From Mesorhizobium sp. WSM4904 (GTDB taxonomy: Bacteria > Pseudomonadota > Alphaproteobacteria > Rhizobiales > Rhizobiaceae): DNA of 64,000 nucleotides. Shown here piece after piece: positions 1 to 8,649 of the stretch. Made by a program: the position numbers and the translations under genes. A model generated the notes under the pieces. The model worked only from the letters and a program-made list of their open reading frames with translations. It ran no database searches and was not told the origin of the DNA. Position 1 is the stretch's first letter. Each line of letters opens with the position of its first letter. The stretch is taken from NCBI RefSeq assembly GCF_029674545.1, contig NZ_CP121354.1, positions 5,341,001 to 5,405,000 of the forward strand, written 5' to 3'.

Positions 1-228
1 GACGATCTCGACGACGATGGGCAGGTCCTGCGACAGGCGCAGGATCTTGGCGGTGTGGAGCACGCTCGAGCGGCCGAAGCCGAGCGGCCCCCTGAGCACG
101 GTCGCGCCGGCCATGCCTGTCTCGCGTGCCTTGATGACGATCGCCTCGTGCAGCGGCTTGCCGTCGGCCGCTTTGTCGTCCTCGCCGAAGAAGATCCTGA
201 GCAGCACGCATTGGCTGGGAAGTTCCAT
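1..228 (-). CDS. DUF190 family protein (partial, cut by window start)
   Basis: The first 76 residues of a small cytosolic protein are present; the 3' end lies outside the window. The start begins MELPSQCVLLRIFFGEDD and reads on through the KPLHEAIVIKARE and AGATVLRGPLGFG stretches that typify the DUF190 (PF02641) fold, a PII-like ferredoxin fold. A strong Shine-Dalgarno (GGGAGGAG) precedes the ATG at 228. It sits 14 nt downstream of two crcB genes on the same strand, and DUF190 genes are commonly found beside or fused to crcB, so a regulatory or accessory role in fluoride export is likely. That role is inferred from context; the biochemical function of the family is not settled. Confidence 0.8.
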   Translation of the reverse strand, partial: MELPSQCVLLRIFFGEDDKAADGKPLHEAIVIKARETGMAGATVLRGPLGFGRSSVLHTAKILRLSQDLPIVVEIV

Positions 229-242
229 GTTCTCCTCCCTGA

Positions 243-671
243 TCACCTGGTGATCGGCAAGCGGTTGAACCTGGCCGCCATGAGATAGCCGAGCCAGGCC
301 GAAGCGAGCGACAGCACCACGACACTGACAAGATAGGTCGTGGCGAGGCTAAGGTCGCCCTCGAAAAGCAGGATGAAGGTGTCGAGGCTCATCGCCGAAA
401 AGGTGGTGAGGCCGCCGCAGAAGCCGCCGGTGACGAACTGGCGGCTGGCCGGGCCGACCATCAGGCGCCCGTCCGGCCGGGTCAGCGTGGCGAAGAACAT
501 GATGACCCACGAGCCGACGACATTGACGAAAGCCGTTGCAAGAAGCGCGCTCAAGCCCAGCAGCGAGACGATGACGTAGCCGGACAGGAAGCGCACCAGG
601 GAGCCCATGGCTGCGCCGCAGCCGACCGCCAGATAAAGCCGCAGGGCCGTCCGTCCGTCGTTTCCGGACAT
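243..671 (-). CDS. crcB: Fluoride channel subunit CrcB (Fluc), second copy
   Basis: A 142-residue inner-membrane protein with four predicted hydrophobic segments. It carries the Fluc hallmarks: an arginine in the first helix (VRF, about residue 27), an Asn in the second (FVNVVGS, N50) and the pore motif [13 protein letters not shown] (about 82-94). Fluc proteins export fluoride as dual-topology dimers. A second, distinct crcB lies 6 nt upstream, so the two products probably form a heterodimer of opposite orientation, as in species with paired genes. The N terminus is about 10 residues longer than the shortest family members. Same operon as the DUF190 gene. Confidence 0.9.
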   Translation of the reverse strand: MSGNDGRTALRLYLAVGCGAAMGSLVRFLSGYVIVSLLGLSALLATAFVNVVGSWVIMFFATLTRPDGRLMVGPASRQFVTGGFCGGLTTFSAMSLDTFILLFEGDLSLATTYLVSVVVLSLASAWLGYLMAARFNRLPITR

Positions 672-677
672 GGCGCT

Positions 678-1070
678 TTACCCTGCCATCCGCGCGACGG
701 CCCAAAAGCCGAGCGCTACGGCAAGCACGCAGAGCGCCGCCGAGGCGACGGTGTTGAAGACGGCGAGCCGCCGCTCGCCGTCGAGCGCCAGGTTCAGCGT
801 CTGCAGGCAGAAGGACGAAACCGTGGTGTAGCCGCCGAACAGGCCGACCACGATCAGGTCGCGCACCAGCTCGGCGGAAAAGACGCCGCCGACTGCGCGG
901 GCCGCGCCGGCGAAGGCGCCGATGGCGAGCGCGCCGGAGACGTTGACCGCCAGCGTGCCCCAGGGAAAGGTCTCGCCGACGCTGCGGCCGACGAGGCCCG
1001 ACAGGAAGAAGCGGCAAATACCGCCGAAGAACCCGCCGATCAGGACCAGGGCGCAGGCCGCAAGGGTCAT
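678..1070 (-). CDS. crcB: Fluoride channel subunit CrcB (Fluc), first copy
   Basis: A 130-residue four-helix membrane protein. The start at 1070 (MTLAACALVL) gives the usual CrcB N terminus and has an AAAGG box 9 nt upstream; an in-frame GTG at 1100 would add ten polar residues and is less likely. Motifs are FPWGTLAVNVSG (about 36-47, with the pore Asn) and GLFGGYTTVSSF (about 77-88). The second copy's TTFS has become TTVSS here, which shows the two subunits have diverged. First gene of the crcB-crcB-DUF190 operon. The 190 bp upstream hold a palindromic repeat; I did not find a fluoride (crcB) riboswitch there. Confidence 0.9.
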   Translation of the reverse strand: MTLAACALVLIGGFFGGICRFFLSGLVGRSVGETFPWGTLAVNVSGALAIGAFAGAARAVGGVFSAELVRDLIVVGLFGGYTTVSSFCLQTLNLALDGERRLAVFNTVASAALCVLAVALGFWAVARMAG

Positions 1071-1169
1071 CGCTTCATGCCTTTCCAAATGCGATTCCAC
1101 TCAGTGAACCACGTTAACAAAGAAGGCACGATGCGAGCGGGAAAAACAAATCCTACCGTGCAAAGCAGG

Positions 1170-1235
1170 GCTGCCGACGAAGCTGCCAATCTTCCCCCTC
1201 ATGGGGGAGATGGCCGGCAAGACAGAGCGGGGCGC
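1170..1235. repeat. Palindromic interspersed repeat, single unit (family A)
   Basis: A 66-bp unit containing a CCCCC-TCA-TGGGGG hairpin core followed by agatggccggca and a GACAGAG segment. The same unit occurs twice, in inverted orientation, at 33928-34085. It lies between the crcB operon and the small exported-protein gene. The layout (short, palindromic, intergenic, no coding capacity) is typical of rhizobial intergenic mosaic repeats. Confidence 0.7.
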
Positions 1236-1260
1236 TGCTCCGCCGGCATCAGAAGGTGCG

Positions 1261-1530
1261 TTACTTCGCCTGGCGCTCTTTCACATTCGCATGATCGTTC
1301 GCCGCGTCGGTGTCGGTGGCCGGCGTCTTGGTCTCCTCGCCGGTGAACGGACTGCCCTGTCCTGGCGCGAGGTCGCCGCTGTGGCCGGCCTTATTGGTCT
1401 GGAAGGGCTGGCTGTCGGGACTGAGACCGTGCTGCTCGGCATTGAATAGATGGTCGTCCGCCCTGGCGAAACCGGCAAGCGCTATCAACGATACGCCTGC
1501 TGCTGCAAGGATGAGCGCGTGCTTTTTCAT
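1261..1530 (-). CDS. Small exported protein, function unknown
   Basis: An 89-residue protein starting MKKHALILAAAGVSLIALAG, a clean signal peptide with probable cleavage after FARA near residue 25. The mature part of about 65 residues is hydrophilic, rich in Asp, Thr, Asn and Lys, without cysteines, and looks disordered. The ATG at 1530 was chosen because an AAAGGAGA box stands 7 nt upstream; the frame stays open to 1686, but that extra stretch runs through a repeat. Monocistronic. I recognise no family, and a periplasmic location is the only inference. Confidence 0.65.
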   Translation of the reverse strand: MKKHALILAAAGVSLIALAGFARADDHLFNAEQHGLSPDSQPFQTNKAGHSGDLAPGQGSPFTGEETKTPATDTDAANDHANVKERQAK

Positions 1531-1657
1531 ATCTGGTCTCCTTTGAGTGGCCAGATCGAACCGCGCCTTCGGTCTGGCAGTGTCAGTGAAGGGACATGTC
1601 CCTTTTGCCTGCCCGCCATCTCGGAAGTGAACGCTTTGGGTACCTGAATTATTCCCA

Positions 1658-1764
1658 AAAAGCGCGTCGCGCTGAAGCGAATTCAAGCGACGCGCTTCAA
1701 GTCTTGGTTTTGATGCATGTCATTCTCCCACCACCGCTTCGCACTTTTGGGCGACATGCATCAA
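1658..1764. repeat. Interspersed repeat, family B (copy 1)
   Basis: About 107 bp beginning AAAGCGCGTCGCG and ending in GACATGCATCA, with an internal ATGCATGTC...GACATGCAT inverted pair. A second copy with the same order of blocks lies at 22293-22400. It fills most of the gap between the exported protein (1530) and the YbaY-like gene (1816). No coding potential is seen. Confidence 0.65.
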
Positions 1765-1815
1765 CAATCGCCGCCGTAGGAATTCCGGCATCCCGCTGCG
1801 TCCGTCCCGCGGGCG

Positions 1816-2232
1816 TCAGGACGCCGCCATCTTCAGCACGATCGTCTGCGGCTTGCCGTCCAGCGGATCGACCTGGTGCCGAGTGTCGGTGACGAACAGC
1901 AGCCGGTCGTCGACGGTGATGCGGGCCTGCAGCGCATAGGTCCTGCCGGGCAGAACCGTCTTCGGATCGAAGGCGATCTCGAATCTGATCGGCACCTGGC
2001 CGGCCGGCACGATCTTGCGCTGGCCGATGATCGTCGCCGGCGCGTCGGCCAGCGAGACGTCGGCGAGCTCAACCGAAAGCACAGCATCGGGCGGCAGCGC
2101 GATGCGCTCGCGATAGGTAACTTCGCCTGTCAGCGTCTTTTCGGCGGCGCCCGAGAGTTCCGGCACGGCAAGCACGCCGACCACCAGCGGCACCAGGCCG
2201 AAGATGAAGAACTCCGCGATCCTGTCCAGCAT
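1816..2232 (-). CDS. YbaY/YscW-type exported protein
   Basis: 138 residues with a hydrophobic N-terminal segment (about 9-29) that can act as signal peptide or anchor. The rest matches the YbaY/YscW (PF09619) pattern: GEVTYRERIALPPDAVLSVEL, then LADVSLADAPATIIGQ, then IPFEIAFDP-like VPIRFEIAFDP, then YALQARITVDDRLLFVTDT. The family is a beta-sandwich found in periplasmic lipoproteins and in pilotin-like type III secretion proteins. No lipobox cysteine is evident, so this copy is probably periplasmic or membrane-tethered rather than lipidated. No secretion genes are nearby, so a secretion role is not supported. Confidence 0.75.
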   Translation of the reverse strand: MLDRIAEFFIFGLVPLVVGVLAVPELSGAAEKTLTGEVTYRERIALPPDAVLSVELADVSLADAPATIIGQRKIVPAGQVPIRFEIAFDPKTVLPGRTYALQARITVDDRLLFVTDTRHQVDPLDGKPQTIVLKMAAS

Positions 2233-2310
2233 GAGATTGCTCCGCCAAGCAAATCAAACCGATTTGCAGGGTCGGCAAGGATTGCGGTCGTTCAATGGCC
2301 GGGGCCGGAT

Positions 2311-2790
2311 TTATTTGTCTGATTTCTTCCAGCGGCCGGCGGCCTCGTCGTCGGCTTCCTTGGCCTCGACCCAGCCGCCTTCGGAGCCGTCGGCGCGGTG
2401 CTCCTTCTTCCAGAAAGGTGCGCGCGACTTCAAATAATCCATCAAGAAATTCGCCGCCTCGAAGGCCGCTTGCCGGTGCGCGGAGGCCGCAACCACCAGC
2501 ACGATGTTCTCGCCGGGCGCGATCTTTCCGTGGCGGTGGATGACGGTGAGCCCCTGCAGCGGCCAGCGCAGAACCGCCTCGGCGGCGATGCGGCCGATCT
2601 CGGCCTCGGCCATGCCTGGATAGTGCTCGAGCTCGAGCGCCGCGAGCGCGCCCTCTTCGTCGCGGCAGAGACCCGAGAACGTGACCACGGCGCCGATGTC
2701 GGCGCGGCCCTTCGTCAGGGCGGCGATCTCGGCGGCGACGTCGAAATCCTCGCGCTGGACGCGAATGGCCGGCACGATCGTGCTCGCCAC
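2311..2790 (-). CDS. moaE: Molybdopterin synthase catalytic subunit MoaE
   Basis: 159 residues. MoaE transfers sulfur from the MoaD thiocarboxylate to cyclic pyranopterin monophosphate to make molybdopterin. Visible are the family signature HRHGKIAPGENIV (about 85-97) and the catalytic segment FLMDYLKSRAPFWKKE with K121 and K128. It starts with GTG at 2790, 1 nt after the moaD stop, with GGAGG five bases upstream, so translation is coupled to moaD. The C-terminal 25 residues are charged and longer than in E. coli. Cytosolic, working as a MoaD2-MoaE2 heterotetramer. Confidence 0.95.
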   Translation of the reverse strand: MASTIVPAIRVQREDFDVAAEIAALTKGRADIGAVVTFSGLCRDEEGALAALELEHYPGMAEAEIGRIAAEAVLRWPLQGLTVIHRHGKIAPGENIVLVVAASAHRQAAFEAANFLMDYLKSRAPFWKKEHRADGSEGGWVEAKEADDEAAGRWKKSDK

Positions 2791-2791
2791 C

Positions 2792-3049
2792 TCAGCCTCC
2801 GGTCATCGGCGGGAAAAGCGCGATCTCGCGCGCGCCCGCGATCTTCTCGCGGTGGCCGACATGTTCCTGGTTGATGGCGACGCGGATGACGTCCGGATAT
2901 TGCAGGGCGTTTTCATATTCCTCGCCGCGCGACTTCAGCCAGCGCAACAGGTCGGCGACCGTCTCGATGCCGGCCGGCAGCTCGACATCTTCTTCCGGCT
3001 TGCCGATCCGCTCGCGTACCCAGGCGAAATAGATGAGTTTCGTCGACAT
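2792..3049 (-). CDS. moaD: Molybdopterin synthase sulfur carrier MoaD
   Basis: 85-residue ubiquitin-fold protein ending MTGG; the terminal Gly-Gly is adenylated and thiocarboxylated by MoeB and then feeds sulfur to MoaE. Length and the LFPPMTGG tail are canonical. It starts at ATG 3049, one base after the pgsA stop, and runs straight into moaE, forming a pgsA-moaD-moaE unit, an arrangement common in rhizobia. Confidence 0.95.
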   Translation of the reverse strand: MSTKLIYFAWVRERIGKPEEDVELPAGIETVADLLRWLKSRGEEYENALQYPDVIRVAINQEHVGHREKIAGAREIALFPPMTGG

Positions 3050-3050
3050 T

Positions 3051-3647
3051 TCACTCGTCCATGATGTGCTTCAGGCCGGCGCGGAAATAGTCGTAGCCAG
3101 TATAGAGCGTGACGAGCGCTGCGATCCACAGCAGCACCAGGCCGATCTGGGTGGTCAGCGGAAAGATCTTGTCGCCGGCCGGGCCGACGAGAAGGAAGGC
3201 GATGGCGACCATCTGGATGGTTGTCTTCCATTTGGCGAGCTGCGTCACCGGCACCGAGACCTTCAAGGCGGCCAGGTATTCACGCAGGCCCGAGACCAGT
3301 ATCTCGCGGCACAGGATGATGATCGCCGCCCAGAGCGACCAGCCGGCGATGCCGCCATGCCGGTCGGTGTCGGCGGCCAAAAGCAGCAGGCAGGTGGCGA
3401 CCAGAAGCTTGTCGGCGATCGGGTCGAGCATCTTGCCTATGTTGGAGGTCTGCTGCCAGGCGCGCGCGAAGTAGCCGTCGAAATAGTCGGTGATGGAGGC
3501 GAGCAGGAAGATGACCAGCGCCGACCAGCGGGCGAAGTCGGAGGACTTCAGATGGCCCTCGAGGAAAAAGCACAGCACCACCAGCGGCACCGCGATGATG
3601 CGGGCGTAGGTGAGGATGTTCGGCAGGTTGAACGCGCGCTGGGCCAT
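3051..3647 (-). CDS. pgsA: CDP-diacylglycerol-glycerol-3-phosphate 3-phosphatidyltransferase
   Basis: 198-residue integral membrane enzyme that makes phosphatidylglycerol phosphate, the committed step to PG and cardiolipin. The CDP-alcohol phosphotransferase signature D-x2-D-G-x2-A-R-x8-G-x3-D-x3-D is complete (D54, D57, G58, A61, R62, G71, D75, D79). About five hydrophobic helices follow. The start at 3647 (MAQRAFNLPNILTYAR) is the typical family N terminus; an in-frame TTG at 3683 would add 12 residues but has no ribosome site. Upstream of moaD in one leftward unit. Confidence 0.92.
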   Translation of the reverse strand: MAQRAFNLPNILTYARIIAVPLVVLCFFLEGHLKSSDFARWSALVIFLLASITDYFDGYFARAWQQTSNIGKMLDPIADKLLVATCLLLLAADTDRHGGIAGWSLWAAIIILCREILVSGLREYLAALKVSVPVTQLAKWKTTIQMVAIAFLLVGPAGDKIFPLTTQIGLVLLWIAALVTLYTGYDYFRAGLKHIMDE

Positions 3648-3752
3648 ATCTGATCGGGAACTCTTCTCCGCCTGCCTACTCAAATCAGAAGCCGATGTGG
3701 GGGGTCAACAGGCGAGATTCGATTGGTCAGCCCAAAATAGGCGCAAGAATGG

Positions 3753-5849
3753 TCAGCTGTCATGAAAATGGTTGTAGACCAGCTTCGCCACATGCTCGGA
3801 AATGCCGTCGACCTTGACCAGGTCCTCGACCGCGGCGCGGCTGACCGCCTTGGCGGTGCCGAAATGATGGAGCAGCGCCCGCTTGCGGCCGGGACCGATG
3901 CCGGCGATCTCGTCGAGCGGGCTCTTGACCATCTCCTTCTTGCGGCGGGCGCGGTGCGAGCCGATGGCGAAGCGGTGCACCTCGTCGCGCAGGCGCTGGA
4001 CGAAATAGAGCACCGGGTCGCGCACCGGCAGCATGAAGGAGTCCCTGCCCTTGACGAAGAAGCGCTCGCGGCCGGCGTCGCGGTCGGGCCCCTTGGCGAT
4101 GCCGATGGCGACGACGCGGTCCTCGATGCCGAGATCGGACAAGATCTTGCGCACCGCCGTCATCTGGCCCTGGCCGCCGTCGATCAGGATGACGTCCGGC
4201 CAGGCCGGGAAGCCGCCGTCGGCTTCGACAAGGTCCTCGGCCGTATCGTCCTCGGCCTCGGCGCCCGCCGCGCCTGAAGATTTGGTGTCGCCGTGTTCCC
4301 TGAGCAGCCGCGAGAAACGCCGCTCCATCACCTCGCGCATCATGCCGAAATCGTCGCCCGGCGTGATCTCGGTCGAGCGGATGTTGAATTTCCGGTACTG
4401 GTTCTTCACAAAACCTTCCGGCCCCGCGACGACCATGGCGCCGACCGCGTTGGTGCCCATGATGTGCGAGTTGTCGTAGACCTCGATGCGCGCGGGCGGC
4501 TTTTGCAGGCCGAAGGTCTCGGCGAAACCCGTGAGCAGCCGCGCCTGGGTCGAGGTTTCCGCCAGCCGCCGCCCGAGCGCCTCGCGGGCGTTCTGCAGCG
4601 CGTGGTCGGTCAGATCCTTCTTCTCGCCGCGCTGCGGCACCGAGATCGCTATCCTGCGTCCGGCGCGGGTGGAGAGCGCTTCGGCGAGCAGCTGCTGCTC
4701 CTGCACCGCCCGGGAGAGAAGCAGCGTGCGCGCCGGCAGCTTGTCGTCATAGAACTGCGCCAGGAACGAGCCCAGCACCTCGGCGGGCTCCAGCGCCGGA
4801 TCGGCCTTGGGGAAGTAAGCGCGGTTGCCCCAGTTCTGGCCGGTGCGGAAGAAGAACACCTGGATGCAGGTCTGGCCGCCTTCCTGGTGGATGGCGAAGA
4901 CGTCCGCTTCCTCGACCGTCTGCGGGTTGATGCCCTGATGCGCCTGCACATGCGAGAGCGCCGCTAGGCGGTCGCGATAGATGGCGGCGCGCTCGAAATC
5001 GAGTTCTGCCGAGGCCTGCTGCATGGCGGCCGAAATCTCGGTCTTCACCTTCTGGCTGCGGCCGGAGAGAAAATCCTTCGCCTCGGCGACCAGTTCGGCA
5101 TAACCCTGATGCGAGATTTCGCCGGTGCAGGGGCCGGCACAGCGCTTGATCTGGTAGAGCAGACAGGGCCGCGTGCGGTTCTCGTAAAAGGAGTCCGTGC
5201 AGCTCCGCAGCAGGAAGGCGCGCTGCAGCGAATTGATGGTGCGCCCGACCGCGCCGGCCGACGCGAAGGGGCCGAAATAGTCGCCCTTGCGCGAGCGCGC
5301 GCCGCGATGCTTGTAAATGCCGGGCGAGACATGATCGCCGGTGAGCAGGATGTAGGGAAACGACTTGTCGTCCCGCATCAAGACGTTGAAGCGGGGCCTG
5401 AGCCGCTTGATGAGGTTCGCCTCGAGCAGCAGCGCCTCGATCTCGGTGCGGGTGACGACGAACTCCATCGTCGCCGTCTCGCGCACCATGCGGCCGATGC
5501 GCGCCGTGTGGAAGCGCCCCTGCGCGTAGTTGGTGACGCGCTTCTTCAGGCTGCGCGCCTTGCCGACATAGAGCACGTCGCCGGCGGCGTTCATCATGCG
5601 GTAGACGCCGGGCTGATTGGGCAGCCGCTTGACGAAGGTCTGGATCACCTCGGCGCCGACCATGCCGTCGGCGTCGCCGGCATGCGGCGTCCAGTCTATC
5701 GCGGTGAAGGCGACGTCGGGAGCGGCCAGAACCGCTTCGGGCTCGACGATCTCCTCCGCCGCCTCGTCCTCGATGTCGATTTCGGGGTCGACATCGGGCG
5801 GCAGATCGGCGGCGCCGTTTCGTCTATGCTTGTGGTCTGCGGGACTCAT
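3753..5849 (-). CDS. uvrC: Excinuclease ABC subunit C
   Basis: 698 residues. UvrC makes both incisions in nucleotide excision repair. In order: an acidic 65-residue N-terminal extension, the GIY-YIG nuclease domain (GVY at 81-83, YVG at 94-96), a Cys-rich [13 protein letters not shown] stretch, a UVR domain ([14 protein letters not shown]) that contacts UvrB, the RNase H-like 5' nuclease ([28 protein letters not shown]) and a helix-hairpin-helix pair ([17 protein letters not shown]). An insert of acidic residues (about 520-545) lies between the two conserved nuclease blocks. The ATG at 5849 overlaps the stop of the upstream SDR gene (ATGA), so the two are translationally coupled. Confidence 0.95.
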   Translation of the reverse strand: MSPADHKHRRNGAADLPPDVDPEIDIEDEAAEEIVEPEAVLAAPDVAFTAIDWTPHAGDADGMVGAEVIQTFVKRLPNQPGVYRMMNAAGDVLYVGKARSLKKRVTNYAQGRFHTARIGRMVRETATMEFVVTRTEIEALLLEANLIKRLRPRFNVLMRDDKSFPYILLTGDHVSPGIYKHRGARSRKGDYFGPFASAGAVGRTINSLQRAFLLRSCTDSFYENRTRPCLLYQIKRCAGPCTGEISHQGYAELVAEAKDFLSGRSQKVKTEISAAMQQASAELDFERAAIYRDRLAALSHVQAHQGINPQTVEEADVFAIHQEGGQTCIQVFFFRTGQNWGNRAYFPKADPALEPAEVLGSFLAQFYDDKLPARTLLLSRAVQEQQLLAEALSTRAGRRIAISVPQRGEKKDLTDHALQNAREALGRRLAETSTQARLLTGFAETFGLQKPPARIEVYDNSHIMGTNAVGAMVVAGPEGFVKNQYRKFNIRSTEITPGDDFGMMREVMERRFSRLLREHGDTKSSGAAGAEAEDDTAEDLVEADGGFPAWPDVILIDGGQGQMTAVRKILSDLGIEDRVVAIGIAKGPDRDAGRERFFVKGRDSFMLPVRDPVLYFVQRLRDEVHRFAIGSHRARRKKEMVKSPLDEIAGIGPGRKRALLHHFGTAKAVSRAAVEDLVKVDGISEHVAKLVYNHFHDS

Positions 5850-6610
5850 TCCACCATGCCTGTCACATCGGGCGTCTGCCATGCAAGATGCTGGCCGCCG
5901 TCGAGCGCGATCATCTGGCCGGTCACCGAGCGCGCCTCCCAGAGATAGCGGATGGTGGCGCCGAATTCCGGCAATTGCGGGCCCCGCTTCAGGATCAGGC
6001 CTTCGACCTGCCTGCCGAAATCCTCGTCGTCCTGGCGCTTGTTCTTCAGCGTCGGGCCGGGGCCGATGGCGTTGACGCGAATGCGCGGCCCGAGCGCCTG
6101 CGCCAGCATCTGCGTTTGTGTCCACAGCGCCGATTTCGACAGCGCATAGGAGAAATAGCGCGGCGTCGGCCGCCAGACACGCTGATCGACGACATTGACG
6201 ATCAGCCCCTCTGCGCCTTCCGGCAAGGCGCGAGCAAAATTCTGCGCCAGCAGCGCCGGCGCCTTCACATGGATGGCGAAGTGGCGGTCCCAAGCCTGCC
6301 AGTCGAAATCCTCGATCCGGTCGTCGACGAACAAGGAGGCGTTGTTGACGAGCAGCGTTACCGGGCCAAGGGCGGCTTCGGAGCGGCCGACGACATCGCC
6401 GACCGCGTCCATGTCGGTGAGATCGGCGACAACCACGGTGGCGCGGCCGCCCTTGTCCCTGATGCGGCTTGCCAGGGCCTCGGCCTCGGCTCCGGAACGG
6501 TTGGCGTGGATGGCGACGGCAAAGCCATGCGCGGCCAGATCCTCGACAATCGCCTTGCCGATCCTTCTCGCTCCCCCCGTCACCAGCGCCACGCCAGCGG
6601 CTTCATTCAT
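5846..6610 (-). CDS. SDR oxidoreductase resembling pteridine reductase/FolM
   Basis: 254-residue Rossmann enzyme. The cofactor motif is TGGARRIG (11-18), with the Arg seen in NADPH-dependent pteridine reductases, then LVNNAS (88-92). The usual catalytic Ser is replaced by Asp: VDQ (D142), followed 13 residues later by Y155 and by K159. That Asp-x12-Tyr-x3-Lys spacing is the PTR1/FolM arrangement, so reduction of dihydromonapterin or dihydrofolate is the best guess. Start at 6610 chosen for GAGGA 8 nt upstream; an alternative ATG at 6625 has none. Its stop overlaps the uvrC start. Function is inferred from motifs only. Confidence 0.8.
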   Translation of the reverse strand: MNEAAGVALVTGGARRIGKAIVEDLAAHGFAVAIHANRSGAEAEALASRIRDKGGRATVVVADLTDMDAVGDVVGRSEAALGPVTLLVNNASLFVDDRIEDFDWQAWDRHFAIHVKAPALLAQNFARALPEGAEGLIVNVVDQRVWRPTPRYFSYALSKSALWTQTQMLAQALGPRIRVNAIGPGPTLKNKRQDDEDFGRQVEGLILKRGPQLPEFGATIRYLWEARSVTGQMIALDGGQHLAWQTPDVTGMVE

Positions 6611-7022
6611 GTTGTCAATCCTCAATCGGCTTCACGATTCCGGGAAGCCGGCACAATATGACGGGCCAAGAGTTAAATGCCATTTCCACCTGGGGCAGGA
6701 ATGTGGCGAAGCGGCCCGTACGCACGCTTGCCGGCCCGGATTCGGGGCTTCTCATAGCGCAATATATGTCGCCGGACCCCTTGAACCAAGCGGTGTGCAG
6801 CGCAACATGATTAGCCTGCTGACATTCGCTGTTGCGAAGTTGCAACGTCACCTTTCAGCCTCATTCGCGCCAGGGAATGACCCAAGTTCAGGTTCGCTTC
6901 AGCCGTATTTCAGCACGACATTTGGAACCGTTGAGCGCCAGGCCCGTTTATCCCCCCGGACGGGCCGGGGCATTCATGAACATAAAAGCCTAGTGTCTTG
7001 TGGCTTAAGGAGTAAAACAACA

Positions 7023-7679
7023 ATGCAAGCCAATCTCAAGTTTGCGCGGCCGCTGGCGGTTGCGCTCGGGCTCTTCGCCCTCGGCGGTACCGCTTATGCC
7101 GCGGACGTGGTCCAGGAAGAGCCGCCGGCCCCCGCCCCGGTCGCCGAACTTCCCGTCGCCTCCTGGGCCGGCCCCTACGCCGGTATCAGCCTCGGCTACG
7201 GCTTCAGCGGTCATGCCGATGCCCGGGATCAGGGCGTCAACGTGAAGACCAAGGGCTTCATCGGCGGCGTCTTCGGCGGCTATCAGTGGCAGCAGGAGAA
7301 CTTCGTCTACGGCGCTGAAGCCGATCTCGGCTACAACGGCGTCAAGGGCGACAGCGCCGGCATCCATGCCAAGGGCGGCCTCGAAGGCTCGCTGCGCGCC
7401 CGCCTCGGCTACGCGGTGACCCCGGAAATCCTGCTCTATGGCACCGGCGGTCTCGCCGCCAAGAACCAGAAGATCACGGATGACCTCCTCGGCACCAACG
7501 ACAGCAAGGCGATGGTCGGCTGGACGGCCGGCGTCGGCTCCGACATCAAGATCACCGACAACGTGTTCGGCCGCGTCGAGTATCGCTACACCGATTACGG
7601 CGACAAGGACTTTGGTCCAACCGGCAACGTCAAGTCGAAGGACAACCGCGTCACCTTCGGCGTCGGTATGAAGTTCTAA
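7023..7679 (+). CDS. Omp25/Omp31-type outer membrane beta-barrel protein
   Basis: 218 residues with a signal peptide (LALGLFALGG-type core, cleavage near TAYA|ADV, residue 23-24). A short Pro/Ala-rich linker leads into an eight-stranded barrel: WAGPYAGISLGYGFSG, GFIGGVFGGYQWQ, FVYGAEADLGY, EGSLRARLGYAV, LLYGTGGLAA, GWTAGVGSDIKI, FGRVEYRYTDYG and terminal VTFGVGMKF. The C-terminal Phe is the BAM insertion signal. This is the abundant rhizobial/Brucella Omp25/Omp31 porin-like family. The start has AAGGAG 12 nt upstream, the 5' region is about 400 bp long, and a strong terminator follows at 7704, so it is a single-gene transcript. Confidence 0.9.
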   Translation: MQANLKFARPLAVALGLFALGGTAYAADVVQEEPPAPAPVAELPVASWAGPYAGISLGYGFSGHADARDQGVNVKTKGFIGGVFGGYQWQQENFVYGAEADLGYNGVKGDSAGIHAKGGLEGSLRARLGYAVTPEILLYGTGGLAAKNQKITDDLLGTNDSKAMVGWTAGVGSDIKITDNVFGRVEYRYTDYGDKDFGPTGNVKSKDNRVTFGVGMKF

Positions 7680-7703
7680 GTCGTCCAAGCCACGACACGG
7701 AAA

Positions 7704-7730
7704 AGCCGGGCCTCGCGCCCGGCTTTTTTT
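7704..7730 (+). terminator. Rho-independent terminator of the outer-membrane protein gene
   Basis: A perfect 8-bp stem AGCCGGGC/GCCCGGCT (7704-7711 with 7717-7724), 5-nt loop CTCGC, followed by a run of seven T. It starts 24 nt after the stop codon. Confidence 0.92.
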
Positions 7731-7748
7731 GTGTTCGACGCCGGAGGA

Positions 7749-8165
7749 TCAGGCGCCTGACTGATCCGCCGGCTGTTGCTGAAAGCCATCATGGACCGGA
7801 ATCGACGGCAGCCGGTCGAGCCATTTCGCGCGCGAGGGCATGAAGACCTGCGCGTCCGGCAGGTAGTCCTGCGGATTCGCCATGGTGGCGGCGTGAACGT
7901 GGATCTCGTGAGGCCATCTGTCGGAACGGAAACAGAGCCTCGTGCCGCAGGATGGGCAGAATCCGCGAAACGTATTCGGGCTGCTTTCATAGTGCCTGAT
8001 GTCGCCCGTCCATCTCAGTTGCTCCGGCCTCATGCCCAGGAAGGCGGTGAAGGGAGCGGATGTCGCCCGCTGACAGTCGGCGCAGTGACAGACCAGGTTT
8101 CGCGTGGTGTCCCCGGAATAGGTCCAGGTGACCGCCCCGCACATGCAACGTCCATCGAGCGCCAT
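7749..8165 (-). CDS. GFA/CENP-V domain protein (glutathione-dependent formaldehyde-activating-like)
   Basis: 138 residues built on the Mss4-like zinc fold of the GFA family (PF04828). Zinc and glutathione-site cysteines are in place: C7 and C9 (GRCMCGAV), C26, C28 and C31 (CHCADCQRATSAPF), C70 and C73 (FCPSCGTRL). Family members accelerate formation of S-hydroxymethylglutathione or have unknown thiol-related roles; substrate cannot be told from sequence. GGGGAGGAAGC gives a good ribosome site before ATG 8165. Single gene, convergent with the outer-membrane protein gene. Confidence 0.88.
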   Translation of the reverse strand: MALDGRCMCGAVTWTYSGDTTRNLVCHCADCQRATSAPFTAFLGMRPEQLRWTGDIRHYESSPNTFRGFCPSCGTRLCFRSDRWPHEIHVHAATMANPQDYLPDAQVFMPSRAKWLDRLPSIPVHDGFQQQPADQSGA

Positions 8166-8250
8166 TGCTTCCTCCCCTGGCCCCTGCGTTTCTCAAGGCA
8201 GCTCGACAAATACTGGCACATCACAGTCCAGAAGGTGGCGGGCCAGCGGC

Positions 8251-8628
8251 TTATGCGCGCTTCTTTGCGACCTTGGCGGATTTGATCTTCGGCGGCAAAG
8301 TCTCAACGAAGGCCAGCGCGAGATCGAGCCAGCGGCCGAGCTCGGCTTCGCTCGCCGTGCCCTCCGGCGCGACATGGACATAGCCTTCCATCGAGCGCCC
8401 GCCCATTTCCATCGGGCTCGCATGGGGGCGGGCGGCGGCCTCGCCATGCGCCTCCTTGCCGACACGCACCAGCAGGCCGCGCTTGGACGTGCCGATCAGC
8501 ATGTTGCCGTTGATCATGAAACAGGTGCCGCCGAACATTTTCTGTTCGGTGAAGGCGCGCCGGCCGAGGGCTGCTCGCAGGCGCTCGACCATGGGGTCGG
8601 GTGCCATACTGGTGACTGACTTTGCCAT
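8251..8628 (-). CDS. TfoX N-terminal domain protein
   Basis: 125 residues matching the TfoX_N domain (PF04993): ALGRRAFTEQKMFGGTCFMINGNM, then GLLVRVGKEAH, MEGYVHVAPEG and a helical C terminus (LGRWLDLALAFVETLPP). It lacks the second (C-terminal) TfoX domain of the gammaproteobacterial competence regulator, so a role in competence is not implied. Typical stand-alone members are about 110 residues. GGAGG lies 7 nt before ATG 8628. The basic tail (KIKSAKVAKKRA) is reminiscent of nucleic-acid binding, but that is speculative. Confidence 0.85.
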   Translation of the reverse strand: MAKSVTSMAPDPMVERLRAALGRRAFTEQKMFGGTCFMINGNMLIGTSKRGLLVRVGKEAHGEAAARPHASPMEMGGRSMEGYVHVAPEGTASEAELGRWLDLALAFVETLPPKIKSAKVAKKRA

Positions 8629-8649
8629 GCTCAGCCCTCCGCGATTTGC

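Noticed and set aside
1071..1260. Possible fluoride (crcB) riboswitch before the crcB operon
   Set aside because: The expected conserved pseudoknot segments were not found; the hairpin there is the family A repeat.
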